Shown: positions 1-13,049, numbered from the stretch's first letter. The stretch is DNA of 64,000 bases from Spongospora subterranea f. sp. subterranea (GCA_049724395.1 JAUGWO010000060.1:124001-188000); one strand, 5' to 3'. Notes: generated by a model from the letters alone, not told the origin. Numbers and translations: made by a program.

Positions 1-40
1 AAGGGTCCAAAACAGAACAGTGGTGTTGCTAATTCTTAAC

Positions 41-583
41 TCAAGAGTTAGAAAACAGATTTGAAAACTTCACAGCGGCAATGATCAGATTCCCTGATAA
101 TAAGCAGTGGTTCTGGATAAAAAACAAGCCGGAAATTACGCGGTCATTGAGATGGGTTGGCTTGAAATGCTGGGCGTCCAACACTTTGACGATCATATCG
201 TCGCGTAGGCGAGCGTTATCATCTGCCATACGTTGAATCTGTTGACGTTGTTGCACGCCTTCCATATGCGACGATCGATCTGTTGACCAGGACGCCAACG
301 ATCGGTACTGCTGACGAACATCGACTGCATCAGCCAGCGTTGGGCCAATAACGATCTGAGAAGTATTGGGTCCAGCTGTGGAGCACGCCATTTTTGTCAA
401 TAAATTGCCGATGTGGTACACCAGTTGATCATGATTGAGTGTCCCAACATGATAGAACAAGGTTTGGTGCCGTTTCTTCAATCGAACACAAGATTTGGCA
501 CATACCGCCAAAACACTCATTACACAGCAGACAACTCGACTGTTTGTCACGCTGATAAACGCTGTAGTAATGCAGAACTGCAT
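41..583 (-). CDS. Possible ATG14/UVRAG-like zinc and coiled-coil protein, partial
   Basis: The reading frame begins 28 bp past the ATG2 stop and runs toward the left edge, so further exons may lie outside the window. Seen: a Cys-rich start (CAKSCVRLKK). A CLLCNEC motif sits in an overlapping frame over the same bases. A polar, probably coiled-coil stretch around EGVQQRQQIQRMADDN follows. Animal ATG14 starts with paired Cys motifs (CPLC, CAKC) before coiled coils and works in the class III PI3-kinase complex, so a family match is conceivable. The two Cys pairs fall in different frames, which would require an intron or a sequence error. The match is weak and could be chance. I am fairly sure something is coded here because the frame is open for 180 codons and the composition is protein-like. 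Confidence 0.3.
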   Translation of the reverse strand: MQFCITTAFISVTNSRVVCCVMSVLAVCAKSCVRLKKRHQTLFYHVGTLNHDQLVYHIGNLLTKMACSTAGPNTSQIVIGPTLADAVDVRQQYRSLASWSTDRSSHMEGVQQRQQIQRMADDNARLRDDMIVKVLDAQHFKPTHLNDRVISGLFFIQNHCLLSGNLIIAAVKFSNLFSNS

Positions 584-610
584 GAATAAATAGTTTATTA
601 GACACCGCGA

Positions 611-3600
611 CTATCGGTGCTTTGGTGCTATGGTACTCCTAAGACCATGGAGAGTGAGTTTTACTGCTCGAGCGGTCGCAATAGTTGGCTGTAAAACGGC
701 TCTGGGAATGCCTCGTACTAGCGATGAGACTGTGGCGATAGGTCCATCGCGCTCTCTCCAATGTTGCAGTGGAATTCCGACGATGTTGTGTGAGACTTGA
801 CGCAGACCTAACGCTAAGGACGCGTGCGCTTGGCGGAGACCATCGTGGAATGAGTGAGGGCGACTAGCACGATGGCGTCGAGCATCGTTACATTGTGGCC
901 AGATCGAATCCACGCCTTCCAGAACTCCTGCAAGATTTATACAAAGATTATTTACGTATTTGTCCACCCTAGCAGATGAAAGCAATCTTTCAAACCAAGA
1001 GAGTTGAAAGCGTGTTATCAAATATGATTTGAAATTAAGCGACAATATATGTAGGAAGCCATGGTGATCAATAGCGTTCAGCTCAGTGCTTGAGTACTTA
1101 CGCTGTGCTCCAGATACGATGAGCATCGCCAGGCTTAATGTCTCAACAGTGACCTGTTTGGCAGCCCGGGCCGTATGCACAGGAGACGGCAGACCATCCC
1201 TGCGATCCAGGTAGTGGTATGGGACGAACATCAGATCCCGCATGCCACAACCGAACTGAACCACAGACCGGAATGGAACAATCCCACCAATATACCTACA
1301 ATACATCAATCAGACTCCTCAATCACGAACACGCACAACAAAAAAAAAACAGGAATTATGGCACCAAACACCGTAAAAACTTATAAAGAACACCAGGTTA
1401 CTTTTGGAATTGATAGCGGGCAATGCTTTCGGCCCAAATCTCGAAAGCTGTGGACATAACTCGTGCATATCCGGATACACCGCGCAGCTCGATACGGTCA
1501 AGATCGAACCGGACGTCCCGTAACGGGAACCTGCGTCATTCCGCAAATGGCATTAGTCACGATACGATGAATAGCCGGGCGCATAACGTTACAGCTGCAA
1601 TAACCGTAAAATCTCCCCATTCTTTAGCACATCCCCACCATCCACGTTACTGGGCCAATAATCGATCGTAACGCTAGTCGAAGCGCATTCGAAAAAGTGC
1701 ACATAGGCGACCGGGTCCTGGCACGCGTTCAATTGCACAACATCGTCCTCGACGGCCGTTGCCGTGATGGTGTCGATCAGCCCAGCCGAGGCTGCACCGA
1801 ACGCAATCAGAAACCGGACGACGCTGGCGTCAATTTTGAAACGCAATGGAGCCACGCGCAGCGACACTCGATGTTCGGGAATTGACGACGACAATGCATC
1901 ACATGTGATGACAAGCGCAAACTCAGAGGACGATTTCTAAGTATAACGTTAGATTAAAAATATTATGTGGCGACGTCGCTACCGGTTCCGCTTCCATAAA
2001 TCTCACGTATCGAGACATCGGAATGCAGTCGTTGATTACGAGCGTCTTCCCCGTTATGCTTAATCGATGCTTGGAGCCAGTACACGTCGTGCTGTCGCTT
2101 GCGTATGATTGGAGATGGCCCGCGATCCCAGTAATGCGTAGTTCCAGCATATCCGAATGGACGCGACCATAACCGTTGTCTGAAATAAGATGAGGTGATG
2201 ACATGGAAACATGGCTGTAGAAATTTACCAGAAGACGGTAGCCCTGCTGTTATGATCCGAGGATCATCGCGAATATGATGGACATATTGATTGAGACCAA
2301 CTGAGGAACAGAAAATGTCGTAGTCATCATCGTCATGCTGATGTTGACTGCGACTTGTTGGCTCGTGGCGATTTGAGAAATCGACACCGGCAAAAAACCG
2401 CCATGTTATTTGATGGATCTTTACGGTAGTTACCAGATTGGGCTGGACAGCGGGATCGTGTTCTTTTGATTCCACAACGAGCCTTGGTGTTGTTGATTTG
2501 AAAATATAATCATCTACGACATCAATGCCAGCGAACAAGCGCACTTCTGGCTCTGGAATGTTATTGGGCAGCTGACCAGATACTGAGACATTTCCATCTG
2601 TATAGTCCTCAGAAAACGAATCCAGATCCAAAACATAAATCAGCATCGAAATCCTCCACAGATTGTGGTGGCTCCAACGGGGCGCTGCGCAAAGTCTCGT
2701 TGGACGCTTTGATGAACGTCGGCAAGTCATAATGCGTGATATTGATAAGCGACGTTGCAGAAGTTGCAAAACCTTGTGGCTTCGACTGCTGAACAAGGCA
2801 TTCTGAAAGCAAATTGCCGACGGTGAACGCTGCCGCAAGTGTGTCAGAGCAAGAATAAACTGTCACGGTTCCAACAGCACATTCGACCCGGCCTGGCAAT
2901 ATTGACGCGTCGGAAGTGTCGACGGTTGAAAATGTCACGTATCCATTACGACCGGCGTGATCCGTCAACGGTAATGAAACAGGCGAAACCTCCCTGATTG
3001 AGAATCGAACAAAATCGCCTGTATTACGGTCGCCGTCTAGCAAATGCAGCGACAAACCACGCAAGTCCACGATGGTTTTATCACAGGATCCACGAAGGCA
3101 GATATGGTCAGATACAATGAGTAGTCGAGGTGGAGGTGTTTCTAACTGTGCGGACGATGTGAAGTCCATCGCACAATCTCGCGCGTTCAACGAAAAGCTG
3201 ATCGGAATTGACGATGGTGATGAGAACGAAGAATCATTCAAGCCAGATATGCGAGAGAAACATGCGACTAAAGGACGTTCGACGTAAAAGATTAAGGATT
3301 GCACAAGAACGGCAATTTGTTTGCGTTCAGGAGTGAACAAAATGGATGATGTGATGGCAGGGGAGTCATTGCCAGATGCCGTAACGACGATGGGTAGACC
3401 TGCCGCATTATCGTCAGGATCGTCCTGCTCCAGAAGCGTCGTCTTCCCAACCAAAAGCTGGTACAACGTGAATCTCTGGCCGGCATTGGCCACGTATCCT
3501 TCTATTTGTTGGGCGTCGATCAAAAGGGATTTAACTTGATCGTTTGCCTTTAACACCACTTGCAAACCGGAGATATCCACAGCTGTTGTGGTAAAAAAGC

Positions 3601-5497
3601 ACGGCTCCATGGGAGCGCCGATTTGGCTGCGGTTCAGGAGTTGCGGATGTGAAAAAATCTTCGCCAGAAGCGCCAAACTGACCGTTACATTGACGACTCC
3701 GCAAGCGATAGCCACGTTACAGCGGCTGCAATCATGACAGCACTGACGAAACGTATCAATAGATGCCAAGTTCGGCTCTCCATCGTCCTCCTCCCAGACA
3801 TGATATGGCGACGCTGACCGTGATGGCAATATCGGAGGCGTTGGAATCTTCTGTTCAAGAGGACGGTTAGGTAATGTCAGCATCACTCTAGTGTCGCCGC
3901 ATGAATGGAGCAGGCTAGAGTCAAAACGGCCATCCACAAAGAGATCGCAGCGTATCTCTGGTAGGCTGACGGTGACCACCAACCCAGTTCTTGGTTCTGG
4001 TGAGTTTTCAGGCATTGGTTCGGCAGTAGCCTTGATCAGCGATGGGATTTTGAGTGCAACGGTATAGTTGGCACCATCCAGAACACATATGGGGTATGTA
4101 ACTGATACGCCGACGATATCGACTGTAAAGTTGAGGTCGGCAGACTTCAGGGGTGCATGCTGACAGGATTTCAGAGAATTGTTCAGAGCAGAAATTAAAG
4201 CTAAGGCGCTTTCAATACAATCTGGGGTCAGATCGACTTGCGTCATTTGAAGCGAGAAACCTTCATCTTGGAAAAGAAAAACTGGGGTCAAAACTCGGGC
4301 GACTTTCGGAAATGACACCATTTTATGTGGCCCTCGACTATCGACCTTGTAAAGGTTGCCGTCGTCGAACTGCAACATCTGTATTCGTGAATCAGGAGAT
4401 ACTGAAAGCATGGCAGCAACTCCGGTTAACTGCATCAAAAAGCTGCCATGATGGTTGCAAGCTTCTATGGCATGCATATTCAAGTTGAGCTTGTCGACGA
4501 CAACGTCAACGTGTTGGCGCCATGATTGGTTAGGAAGCTCGGCGAAATCTGGTACCTCGAAATTTACATCATGAAACGATTGGAAATCAAAATCGTCATA
4601 TTGAAATTCGTTGATGCTGCGCTGAATTCGCTTAAGGTCGTCATCGGATAACGACTGCACGAGCGACAATTCAGCTTTCGGTGGGGAGACCACCGTTTGG
4701 TCCAATGTTGATTTTGAGAAATGGCGCATTACATCGGCCAATGTAATGAGTAACGAAGGGCGTATTGAAACGTCAATTTCAGATATTCTCAAGTTTAGAG
4801 AATCAGGATTCAATTCGGCAGAACAGTGACCAGAGCAGTTTGCAATGGTAATATCGGGAAAATCAGGATGAAATTCGTTTAGCATAAACCCGTCTGGTAG
4901 CATCAGATTCTCCAAATGATAAAATAACGAAGGGATCAAGAGGCGTAGCGATAATGAACCGCTGATAACCACCAACTCAGCATTGGTGACGGTGACTTCC
5001 GTCTTTCCAATAAAACTTTCGAATAGCGTGCTGACAGACAGAATATTACCATCAATTCTTCCGTCAGCTGGCTCCTCAGCCGCATTTCCATCAACGCCCC
5101 CCAATGTTAATGAGGCCAACACCATTTCTTTTAGAGAAGGTTCACAAAGATCATCGTCTCGAGGTTGATCTCTCTCGGCCAGAGCCACTTCAGGGTCACC
5201 GTCCAATTCAATAAACAATCCGTTCAGAGATATCTGACAATAGGTTACAGACGCCGAACTTGACGTAAATGAACGCCATGGGACTTTCAATGTCATCAGT
5301 TTGACTCGGGCAGTGCGGGCCGCCTTATGAAGCATCGGGCCGAACAAATTCACATTGCGAAGCGTGATGGCAGATCCATCGAGTGAAAAATCGAGTGCAT
5401 CAACGTCATCGTCCAAATAACGCCCGAGTACACGCTTAATCGTGTACTTACACAGACGTTTGCTGATGGCGTCGAACATGAATCCAGAACGTTTCAC
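611..5497 (-). CDS. ATG2: Autophagy-related lipid-transfer protein ATG2
   Basis: ATG2 is a rod-shaped bridge that moves lipids from the ER to the growing autophagosome with ATG9 and ATG18. The N-terminus carries the Chorein_N lipid-entry motif (KRLCKYTIKRVLGRYL). A second in-frame Met lies six residues in (MFDAISKR), so the start could be 5479. A 2.9-kb exon runs to about 2609. Exons further left keep family landmarks: VKIHQITWRFFAGVDF, the PLRFKIDASVVRFL plus DYWPSNVD pair near 1600-1880, IGGIVPFRSVVQFGCGMRDL near 1220-1290 and ARAAKQVTVETLSLAML. One intron is clear at 928-1101: donor GTAAGT, acceptor TTGCAG, joining Q-R-V-L-E-G-V. The last exon carries the conserved GLRQAHASLALGLRQ and LLQPTIATARAV end. 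Around 2610-2650 the frame changes without a good intron, which may be a sequence error. The family assignment is firm; the exon map is partial. Confidence 0.93.
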
Positions 5498-6454
5498 AGC
5501 TTGAAGCCGGGAGAAGCGGCTTCGTTGGCGACTGACCCTGCACCCCTGGAATCTCCGACTAGTTTAGCCTTGGATGAATTGTTCTTCTTATTTGAGGGTT
5601 TGATATCTGGCAGATACTTACTTACCAGACAGCGACCGTGCGTGAACGGCCGATTACGGCAATTGAACGCTGCCAGACCATACCTAGTGGCCTTGCACTT
5701 CGCCCGACTGCGCGAACAAATGTTGCGTAACGTAGCTCACTGAGCCCGGTTATTGTCACGACCTAGCTGCACTTGCGGATTGTCAGTCTGACTGGACTTG
5801 ACCCCAAAATGAATCCGTACCCGTACTGTAAATCAGCACATCAAACTTTGGTTAAGCATGCAGTGCAAACGCAGGGCAGCAGACTGCTGGCGATGATAAT
5901 CCAAAAATATTGCTGCAATGATTTGCCATTTTTGCTTCAACGATTCCAGTAGTCATCCGCGCTGGTGTTGATAGTCCAGCCGTGGCGGTGCGAATAGCAG
6001 TTGGATAAATCGTACATGGTGTGTTCGTGTGTGTGAGATACGAGTTCATCGCCTGTGTGGCCTGTTTCTCGTGTGTGTGTGAGCAGCATTGGAGTAATGA
6101 TGGCTCGCGGAAGGGCAATTGAAATCTGCAGTGCTGTCGAAGAGGCTGAAGCGTTGTTTTCTGAAAATAGACTTCTGAGTAAAATATTGAAAACGAATTT
6201 ATTGGCTTGGTTCATCGCATTGGCATGTCAGATATTCTGTGTTCATCGTCCCCATCCAGAATCCAGGATTCACGATCGAGGGGGTATTTTCAGCGGAATG
6301 GCGGACAGCATGCCGTATGGCGGGACCCCTACGCCTACAGTGGTCAATCCTTTGCGTGACATTGATCTGAATCATAATTGCATACCATTCCGCTGTTGAT
6401 CAAGCGATTACCTGGTCCAGGGGAATTAGTTCTGTCTATTTTTTCTATCTGAGG
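5498..6454. other. Interval between divergent ATG2 and FANCJ genes
   Basis: This should hold both promoters. A Cys-rich minus-strand frame without an ATG covers about 5510-5735 (NCRNRPFTHGRCLVSKYL) and abuts the ATG2 start; it may be an exon of an unknown small gene or chance. On the plus strand a frame from about 6097 (MARGRAIEICSAVEEAEALF) leads into a hydrophobic run (LLAWFIALACQIFCV) and ends at 6399, possibly a small one-helix membrane protein. I do not recognise either one. Confidence 0.3.
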
Positions 6455-9400
6455 ATGTCGATTCGGATGGTTAATGGCATCGAAGTGCATTTTCCTTTCG
6501 ATTCGCCCTACCCAGCCCAGATGATGGTTGCATCAAAAATCCTTACTGCTCTCCAGAAAAAACAGGTATATGGAGCCATGAATCAAGCATTGCCCTTTCA
6601 TTAATACATTTTATAGAATGCCTTGGTGGAATCACCAACAGGAACAGGTTAGTTTAGCATTAAGTGGACGATATCATGTATAGTCATGAACCTTGCAGGA
6701 AAATCTCTGGCATTGCTCTGTTCGGTTTTGAGTTATCAGAAATCGTTAATGTTGGATGGAAGCGGCCGGACTGACAGTTTTGAGACCGATGTCCCTACCG
6801 TTTACTATGTAGCCATAATCATAGGGCTTGTACGATTATGCTTAACGAGATATGCTTTCTCATAGATGTCTCGTACACACAGTCAATTGACGCAAGTGGT
6901 AAAAGAACTAGGTAGAACTATTTACAGACCGAAAATGACGGTATTGGGGTCTCGTGAGCATCTTTGTGTTAACAAGAAACCAGGGTATTCCGTTCGTCGT
7001 AATGGTTACCATTTCTGTTCTGAGGGCTCGCCTACGTAGGGTTTCAGCCGACGAAAGATGCAATAGTCTCCTCAATGACAACGCTTGCGAATATTTTAAC
7101 AACGTGAAGAAGACAGGACTTTGAATTCTGTAAATTTTTAACTGTTCCTTATCAGGTTTACCGTTTAAGATCTGCGGTAGAAAAAGCTGGCGTTTTTGAC
7201 ATCGAAGATTTGCTAAAATCAGGCTCAAGTCTGAAGGTACTGCCGACGTCATTGCAGTTCGGGTGCAATTTTCGACTCGCATTCGAATTGAATCTTCCCC
7301 AGGCGGATTGTTTCTTCTACTCACACGTTAAACTTTTAGGCCTGCCCATACTTTTGTACACGGTCCATGGTTCGACCTCCAAATCCTGCTCGACTTATTC
7401 TGTGTCCATACAACTACGTCATTGACCCTGCAATCCGCCGAAGCCTGGACCTTAATCTCAAGAATGCCATTTTAATATTCGATGAAGTTCGTTGCTATTT
7501 ATTTTGGTCCTCGGTGTTTTCACCATTTCAAGTTCAATCGATGCTTGTCTGCAATACCACTGGGTTCCTCGCTAATCAATATTTATTTAGTTCCTCATTG
7601 TTTATTTTTTTTTCAAACTACATAATGTCTGTTGGCATATCCACTAGTAACTCAGCGTTTAGGCACATAACATTGAAACGGTCGCTCGCGATGCGGCGAG
7701 TAATACGTTTGATATCCCGCAACTGGAAGCTGCTCTTGACGCTCTTCACGACGTAGAGGATAGCGAAGCGTTGCGCCATCCCCTTCGTGGGCTCATCTCC
7801 TATATGGCTGCATGCACTGGTTATCTGTTTTTTGTTTATTGCTGAATTGGTGTACTAATTTACTATAGAGTCCATGTCATCGATTGCGTTTGAACACGAT
7901 GCTTTTGTGGAATCTGGTCAGCGCATGTTGGATGTCCTGCAAGAGAACTCCTTGGGCCCGGATAGAATTCCCAACATGAGAACATCCGTGCAGGTTCTAA
8001 TATTTATGTAAATGTTGAATCGGTGAGGTTGCTTTATAACAGATGATCCCAGGTGATTTCACAAAGATATCGCCAAGAGGATGAAGAGGACGACGATGGT
8101 GATCCTGATATCTCATCCCAAGCTCGTCATAAAAAGCGTTTGTCCACCAACTGGTAACAACTTCATATGCCGATTTGTTATTCAGGAATGGATAATAACG
8201 ATCGCAATCGTGCTTTGGCGGCTCTTCGAGTTTGCGACTCGCTCTGCTCGACGCTTGAATTTCTCTATGCTGTTGATGCCTCTCGTCATTACCGCCTCGC
8301 ATTGACGAGGAAGTCATCATCATTAGATGCTTCAAGGGGGCCAAGAGAACCACATTGGGAATACAATGTAGCAAAATGTCGATGCTTCCATCGCAAGAGT
8401 TTGAGTTTGGTTTACTTGGTAGATTTCTTTGTGGTGCTTATCTTCTGCTGTCGCGTTATCTGATATAAGTAGGCTGTCAGCTTCAATCATTGTCGCTTCA
8501 GGTATTGCGATCATAATTAAGAATTTGTTTTCCGTATCGCACTTGAATTTCAGTTTTTTTTACTGTTTCACATGTTCGAATTCACATTTCTTGAGGTGCT
8601 TACATTCAGCCTGGTGACCAGGCACCTTATTTCCACTATCATCTTTCGCTGCCGAGCTCGGGGTCCCGTTTGACCAGGCTAGTATAATTGGCATTGCTAG
8701 CAATTGTGTTTGCTGCCCTCTGATCGTTTGTCCTTTACAGCGAGTTGAGGCCCCACATGTCATCAGCAGCGATCAAGTTTGTAATTAGTTATCTTACTCG
8801 TGATTTGGTTCTGATTATATTAAAGGTTTGGGTTGGTGTTGTACCCAGTGCCAGTGGAAAACATCTGTCTTCGACATATCAGAGCGCTCAAACTTACGAT
8901 TTTCAAGATCAGGTTAGCTTCGATTTGATACCTCGGCCTTGCCTTCCGTTTCATGGTTTGCCTCTCTGGCTATCTTCATCCACACATTTTCATAATGTAG
9001 TATTAAAGTTCATTTGCTTAGCTAGGCTCGACTTTAATCGCCTTAGCGCAACGCATTCCTGCAGGAATGTTGGTGTTCATGCCTTCGTTAGTCCAAATTC
9101 CGATTGCGCTGTCATCTTTCATGGTGACCACTTGCTCAGCTATTCTCTTTTGGATCGCGTACTCAAACGTTGGAAAGACACTGGATCTTTCCAGTTGTTG
9201 AACAGGGTTAAAACAGGTTCTTAATTTTTTTTCTCTCATGGTGAGCATAGTATGTCGTACCTGACTTATGATTTTTAGTAATTATTGAACCTCGTCGTAG
9301 CGGCGTTGATTTCGATACCAGCGTGAAGCGTTTCAGAGGACTTTGGTACGCTCGCTCATATATTCAAACTTCACCGTGTTTTTTGTCTCAGTGGACAGTC

Positions 9401-11763
9401 ATTCTTTAGTAATAAACCGAAAGGTCACGGTGCTATGTTTCTGGGCGTGTACCGTGGCAAGCTGAGTGAAGGAATCGATTTCAGCAATGACGACGCACGA
9501 GCTGTTGTTTGTGTGGGTATGTTGTATTCAAATTCAGTTTCAGTTATCCAGTTTTTGATTTATTTAAGGTATTCCATTTCCAAATTCAAAAGAGGCTCAA
9601 GTGACATTGAAGCAGTCTCATAACACAACGCTCCTACGTCTGGAACCTGAGAGTCAGATCCCGTCAGGCCGAGAATGGTACCCGTTTTTCCTGATGTCAT
9701 CTGTTCTCCTCTTTGAGCCGTGAGCATATCTCTTAGGTATTGTCAACAAGCTTATCGAGCGTAAGCGTAATGTGTCGTCGGATCTGATCTTGGTTGAGGC
9801 TATGCCCAGGTTAAATCAATCAGTTGGACGTTGCATCCGTCACAAAACAGATTATGGCGCAATTATATTCATTGATACGCGCTTTCAAGGTGAAGGCGTA
9901 TCATCCAATATTTCCAAATGGGTAAATCGGAGGAACTTCTATGCATGCTATTAGTCATGCCAGTGTTAACAGGCATTCACATTTTTGTTTTGTTGTGTCA
10001 GGTTCGTAAAGAACTCGTTGTGTATAGATCTTTTACAGAAGTCGACTCAAGCTTGGAATTATTTTTCACCCGAATGCAAGGTAAATGCTACGGTCTTGGT
10101 GTCGGATTTCGTCCTGATCAAATCTTAAAGAATCCTACCCGTACAGCCCCGATGAATCCTCTTGGAAAATGGTCGCGAAGGCCTCAAAGGTAATATTCTC
10201 TGTTCAGAGTCACTGTTGCATATAATGGCCTTTCTCGCATTGAGTGCTCATATTGTTCATCATTCTCAGATTCCTCTTGGCCCAATGGATGATTATATTG
10301 ATAAGTGGGTGATAAAGTCGAAAACGAAACAAGTTGGAAAGACACCTGTGGAAGAAAACACTCCCATGGCGTCGAGGAACGCTCCAACTCAACCGCCACT
10401 CTTCGCACCTTCGGAAAACGATTATCTTATGGACAATCAACATATTGACATGCTGGACTTAACCACAAATTCTTCACCCCGACAAGCTTCAATGCGGGCG
10501 TCATCATTGAACCAGTTCGCATATAAAAGGAATCTAGTTCAACCATTATCACCGATCTCGCCGCCACCGAAAAATTGTTTACTGCCAACCCCCTCTGCAA
10601 AGATTTCATCCGCAAACTACAATGTGCACCCAACGTGTGAAGATGAGGTTCATGGTCTCATCTCTACTACGGCCGCAGACCATAGCGTTCCCTCGCTAAA
10701 CAAAGAAACTCAACGGTTTGGAATTAATGCAAGGGAGTCGGCTTCTAGCGTTGGAGCTAACGCCCCCACATTACAGTGTCGTTCATGTTGTGCAGACTTA
10801 TGGCCTACTCCTCGCTATACCATCCTCAACAATGCTCGTATCGAAATGCAGTCAGTGGTGTCATGTTTGGGAATGCATTCCCACAATAGACCTGCTGCCT
10901 ATGGAAGGATTCAATTCAATTCGAGTAGTATTTGTTGTTGAATCGAATTCTAACAAACAAGGCATGATTCGGGTATTTTTTTCTGCTCCTTTGTTATTTC
11001 TAAGGCTATTCCCCATAAATTCGATCCATGCCTTCTTTGCTTCTTCAACCATTTTTGAGTTGATTCCCTTGTCGTTCTCGTTCACTCATCACTACTTTAG
11101 ATGAATCCCGATCAAATTTATTGGTCTAAAGAACTCGGGCTGGCTTTACGGTCATTATCGTGCACATCGTGTTCAGCGGCAATCGGGTCCGAGATTATTG
11201 CTGCTGCTACGGTTTCAGGTGTTAAACAGCATGTTGGAAGGTCGTGGTTATTGGCGGCACGATTAACAATCGGAAAACAGACTTCAAGTGTGATCAACTT
11301 GGAGGCTATTTCTGCTCCAGCACCACCTCTAAACATTCAAGAGCCGCCGGTTGCATGCATCAGCAACATGTCTGAGAGCTGCCAAAGGAGCGGAAATTTA
11401 AAAGTATCCAACGAAAGTATCCAGAGCGAATCATCAATATTACCGGCACCAGCTGCAGTTTTGCCTGTAACGCGACCCCAAGATAGGTTTTCTGCCCTCA
11501 GGAAATCATTGAACTTGGTACCGGGCAATACTCAGAAGACATCAATACCTCATTTGACTAACGAAACTGTTCATGCCACATTGTCTACTCAAAGAGAACC
11601 CACATTACCCGTCGATAACATTCCGGAGGTCGGTCAAAATGTGCCAGGCGTCAACGCATCTTCAAATGATTTTCAAGACAGTTTGGCCATTACCGCAAAT
11701 CAGGTCTTCCAAGGACTGGAGCCTTCAGCTTGGATACCTTGTAAAAAGTTTCGGGCTGTTTAG
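6455..11763 (+). CDS. FANCJ/BRIP1-type Fe-S DNA helicase
   Basis: A superfamily 2 helicase of the XPD/FANCJ group, which unwinds DNA 5' to 3' in crosslink repair and G-quadruplex removal. ATG at 6455 begins [15 protein letters not shown], the usual FANCJ start. Across many short exons the motifs follow in order: Walker [14 protein letters not shown] (6620-6745); [16 protein letters not shown] (6870); Fe-S cysteines in REHLCVN, NACEYF, ADCFFY and [12 protein letters not shown] box near 7490/7663 ([15 protein letters not shown], split by an intron); [18 protein letters not shown] (8500/8620); [18 protein letters not shown] (9450); and motif [16 protein letters not shown] (9820). [18 protein letters not shown] separates it from RTEL1 and CHL1. 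After the helicase a long low-complexity tail (10260-10940) carries [10 protein letters not shown] last exon at 11101-11763 carries [16 protein letters not shown], possibly a Yippee/MIS18-like zinc fold. The link to that last exon is inferred. Confidence 0.88.
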
Positions 11764-12157
11764 ATTTTCCAGCGTTCGTGTCCTGATTTTAGCAAACCTT
11801 CCCATTCGTCATGATGATATCACTTTGTGGGGATGAGAGTCGGCGCTAGTCAGATCATGGTGGCCGGGCTGATTAATTTCGTCCTGAATTCTAACCTTTA
11901 AGACTATTATCGTTATTAAAAGAGATGGTTATGTCCAGTATCATCCTTGATGATCACACTGCCTTGATTCAGGTTCGCACTTGAACGAGAAAACCGTAAT
12001 AGCTTTCTCATCCAGATACCTCCTTGTCGAATTCAACCGGTCCAGTCAGGTTTGAACGAGTATCCTTTACCGTGAGATTTTCTTTTCGACCTCAAAAATG
12101 ATACAAGTGGTCAAAGGCAATTGTTTCTGGCAGTTCTCATTTACTCATTGTCGTATT
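11764..12157. other. Convergent intergenic interval
   Basis: This lies between the 3' ends of the FANCJ-type gene and the Zn2Cys6 gene. I see no convincing coding sequence here; it presumably holds the two 3' untranslated regions. Confidence 0.4.
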
Positions 12158-13049
12158 TCAAAAAGTTTTTTTTGAACGAGGCTGTTTCCCCATTGTTTGG
12201 TTTTGTGCTTTCTTTTTGCGCCGAGAATGAATTCGATCTTTACATAAAGCGCCTTTTCCAGCCTTCTCACACCGTGCGCAAGGTCGCCGACAATCGCACG
12301 CCAGTTTACTGCGATGGCATTCCACACACGCGATTCTAGTCCACAAAGTTAGAGTTGGTTACGCTAGAATCAACGTTTACACCAACCTGGTATTATAACG
12401 AGGATGGATTGGTTTTCGTTCATGTGCTTGATACGGTGAATGCACCGTCCAAACGATTTCGGCTGCCGGCGGGTTCTCCGGAAACTCAGCTTCAGGTACC
12501 GTGAAAAGCAACGTATCGTCGAACACGTCCGACGGGTTGAGATGTACAATCATCGGGTATGGTGCCTTCCATTGATCACCAGAGATGATGAAGTCCAAGT
12601 GCTTGACGTACGCGTCGATTTCCATCCCTGGATTGGGATGGACACGTTTCACCTTTGGCAATGATTCGCTTCGGCTGAGTGATTGAATTTCGCGAACTGA
12701 GCTCTGCCGTGCAACTTGGGCAATATGGTCACCTGACTGGAAGCTCAAGTTATTCTTCATCCACGAATCTTCACCGAATCCATGAATTTCCTATGTGCAT
12801 GATTAACAGTTTCCCAGTTCGCTGAAATCGCGATCTACAGAAATCTACAGGGGTTGTGATATTAGTGCAGATAAATAAAGCCAGTAGCAGCATGAGCAGG
12901 TTCTTAAGAATTTCGGCATGCGGACACTGTTTATCTTCGTCCACATCACTCACGCGCCTAATCGCTGGAGATTGATTGATGACCACAACAACTTTCGGGC
13001 ATGAGTTTGAGTAGGCAATCCGCAACTCAATCGCAATAAACATTTTCAT
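12158..13049 (-). CDS. Zn2Cys6 regulator with a C-terminal zinc cluster
   Basis: The last exon encodes a fungal binuclear zinc cluster, ACVECHRSKLACDCRRPCAR, followed by CEKAGKGALC and a basic tail (RRKKK) that probably contacts DNA or is a nuclear signal. It joins the upstream exon through a 51-nt intron at 12336-12386 (donor GTTGGT, acceptor ACTAG), giving RYNTR-IACVEC in frame. Upstream exon 12387-12808 encodes FGEDSWMKNNLSFQSGD and MEIDAYVKHLDFIISGD. A further intron with acceptor CATAG probably connects it to an exon starting at 13049 (MKMFIAIELRIAYSNS). In most fungal zinc-cluster factors the cluster is N-terminal; here it sits at the end of a protein of roughly 300 residues. The N-terminal part is not recognised. 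The target genes are unknown. The first exon is the least certain part; if it is wrong the gene starts at 12760. Confidence 0.65.
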
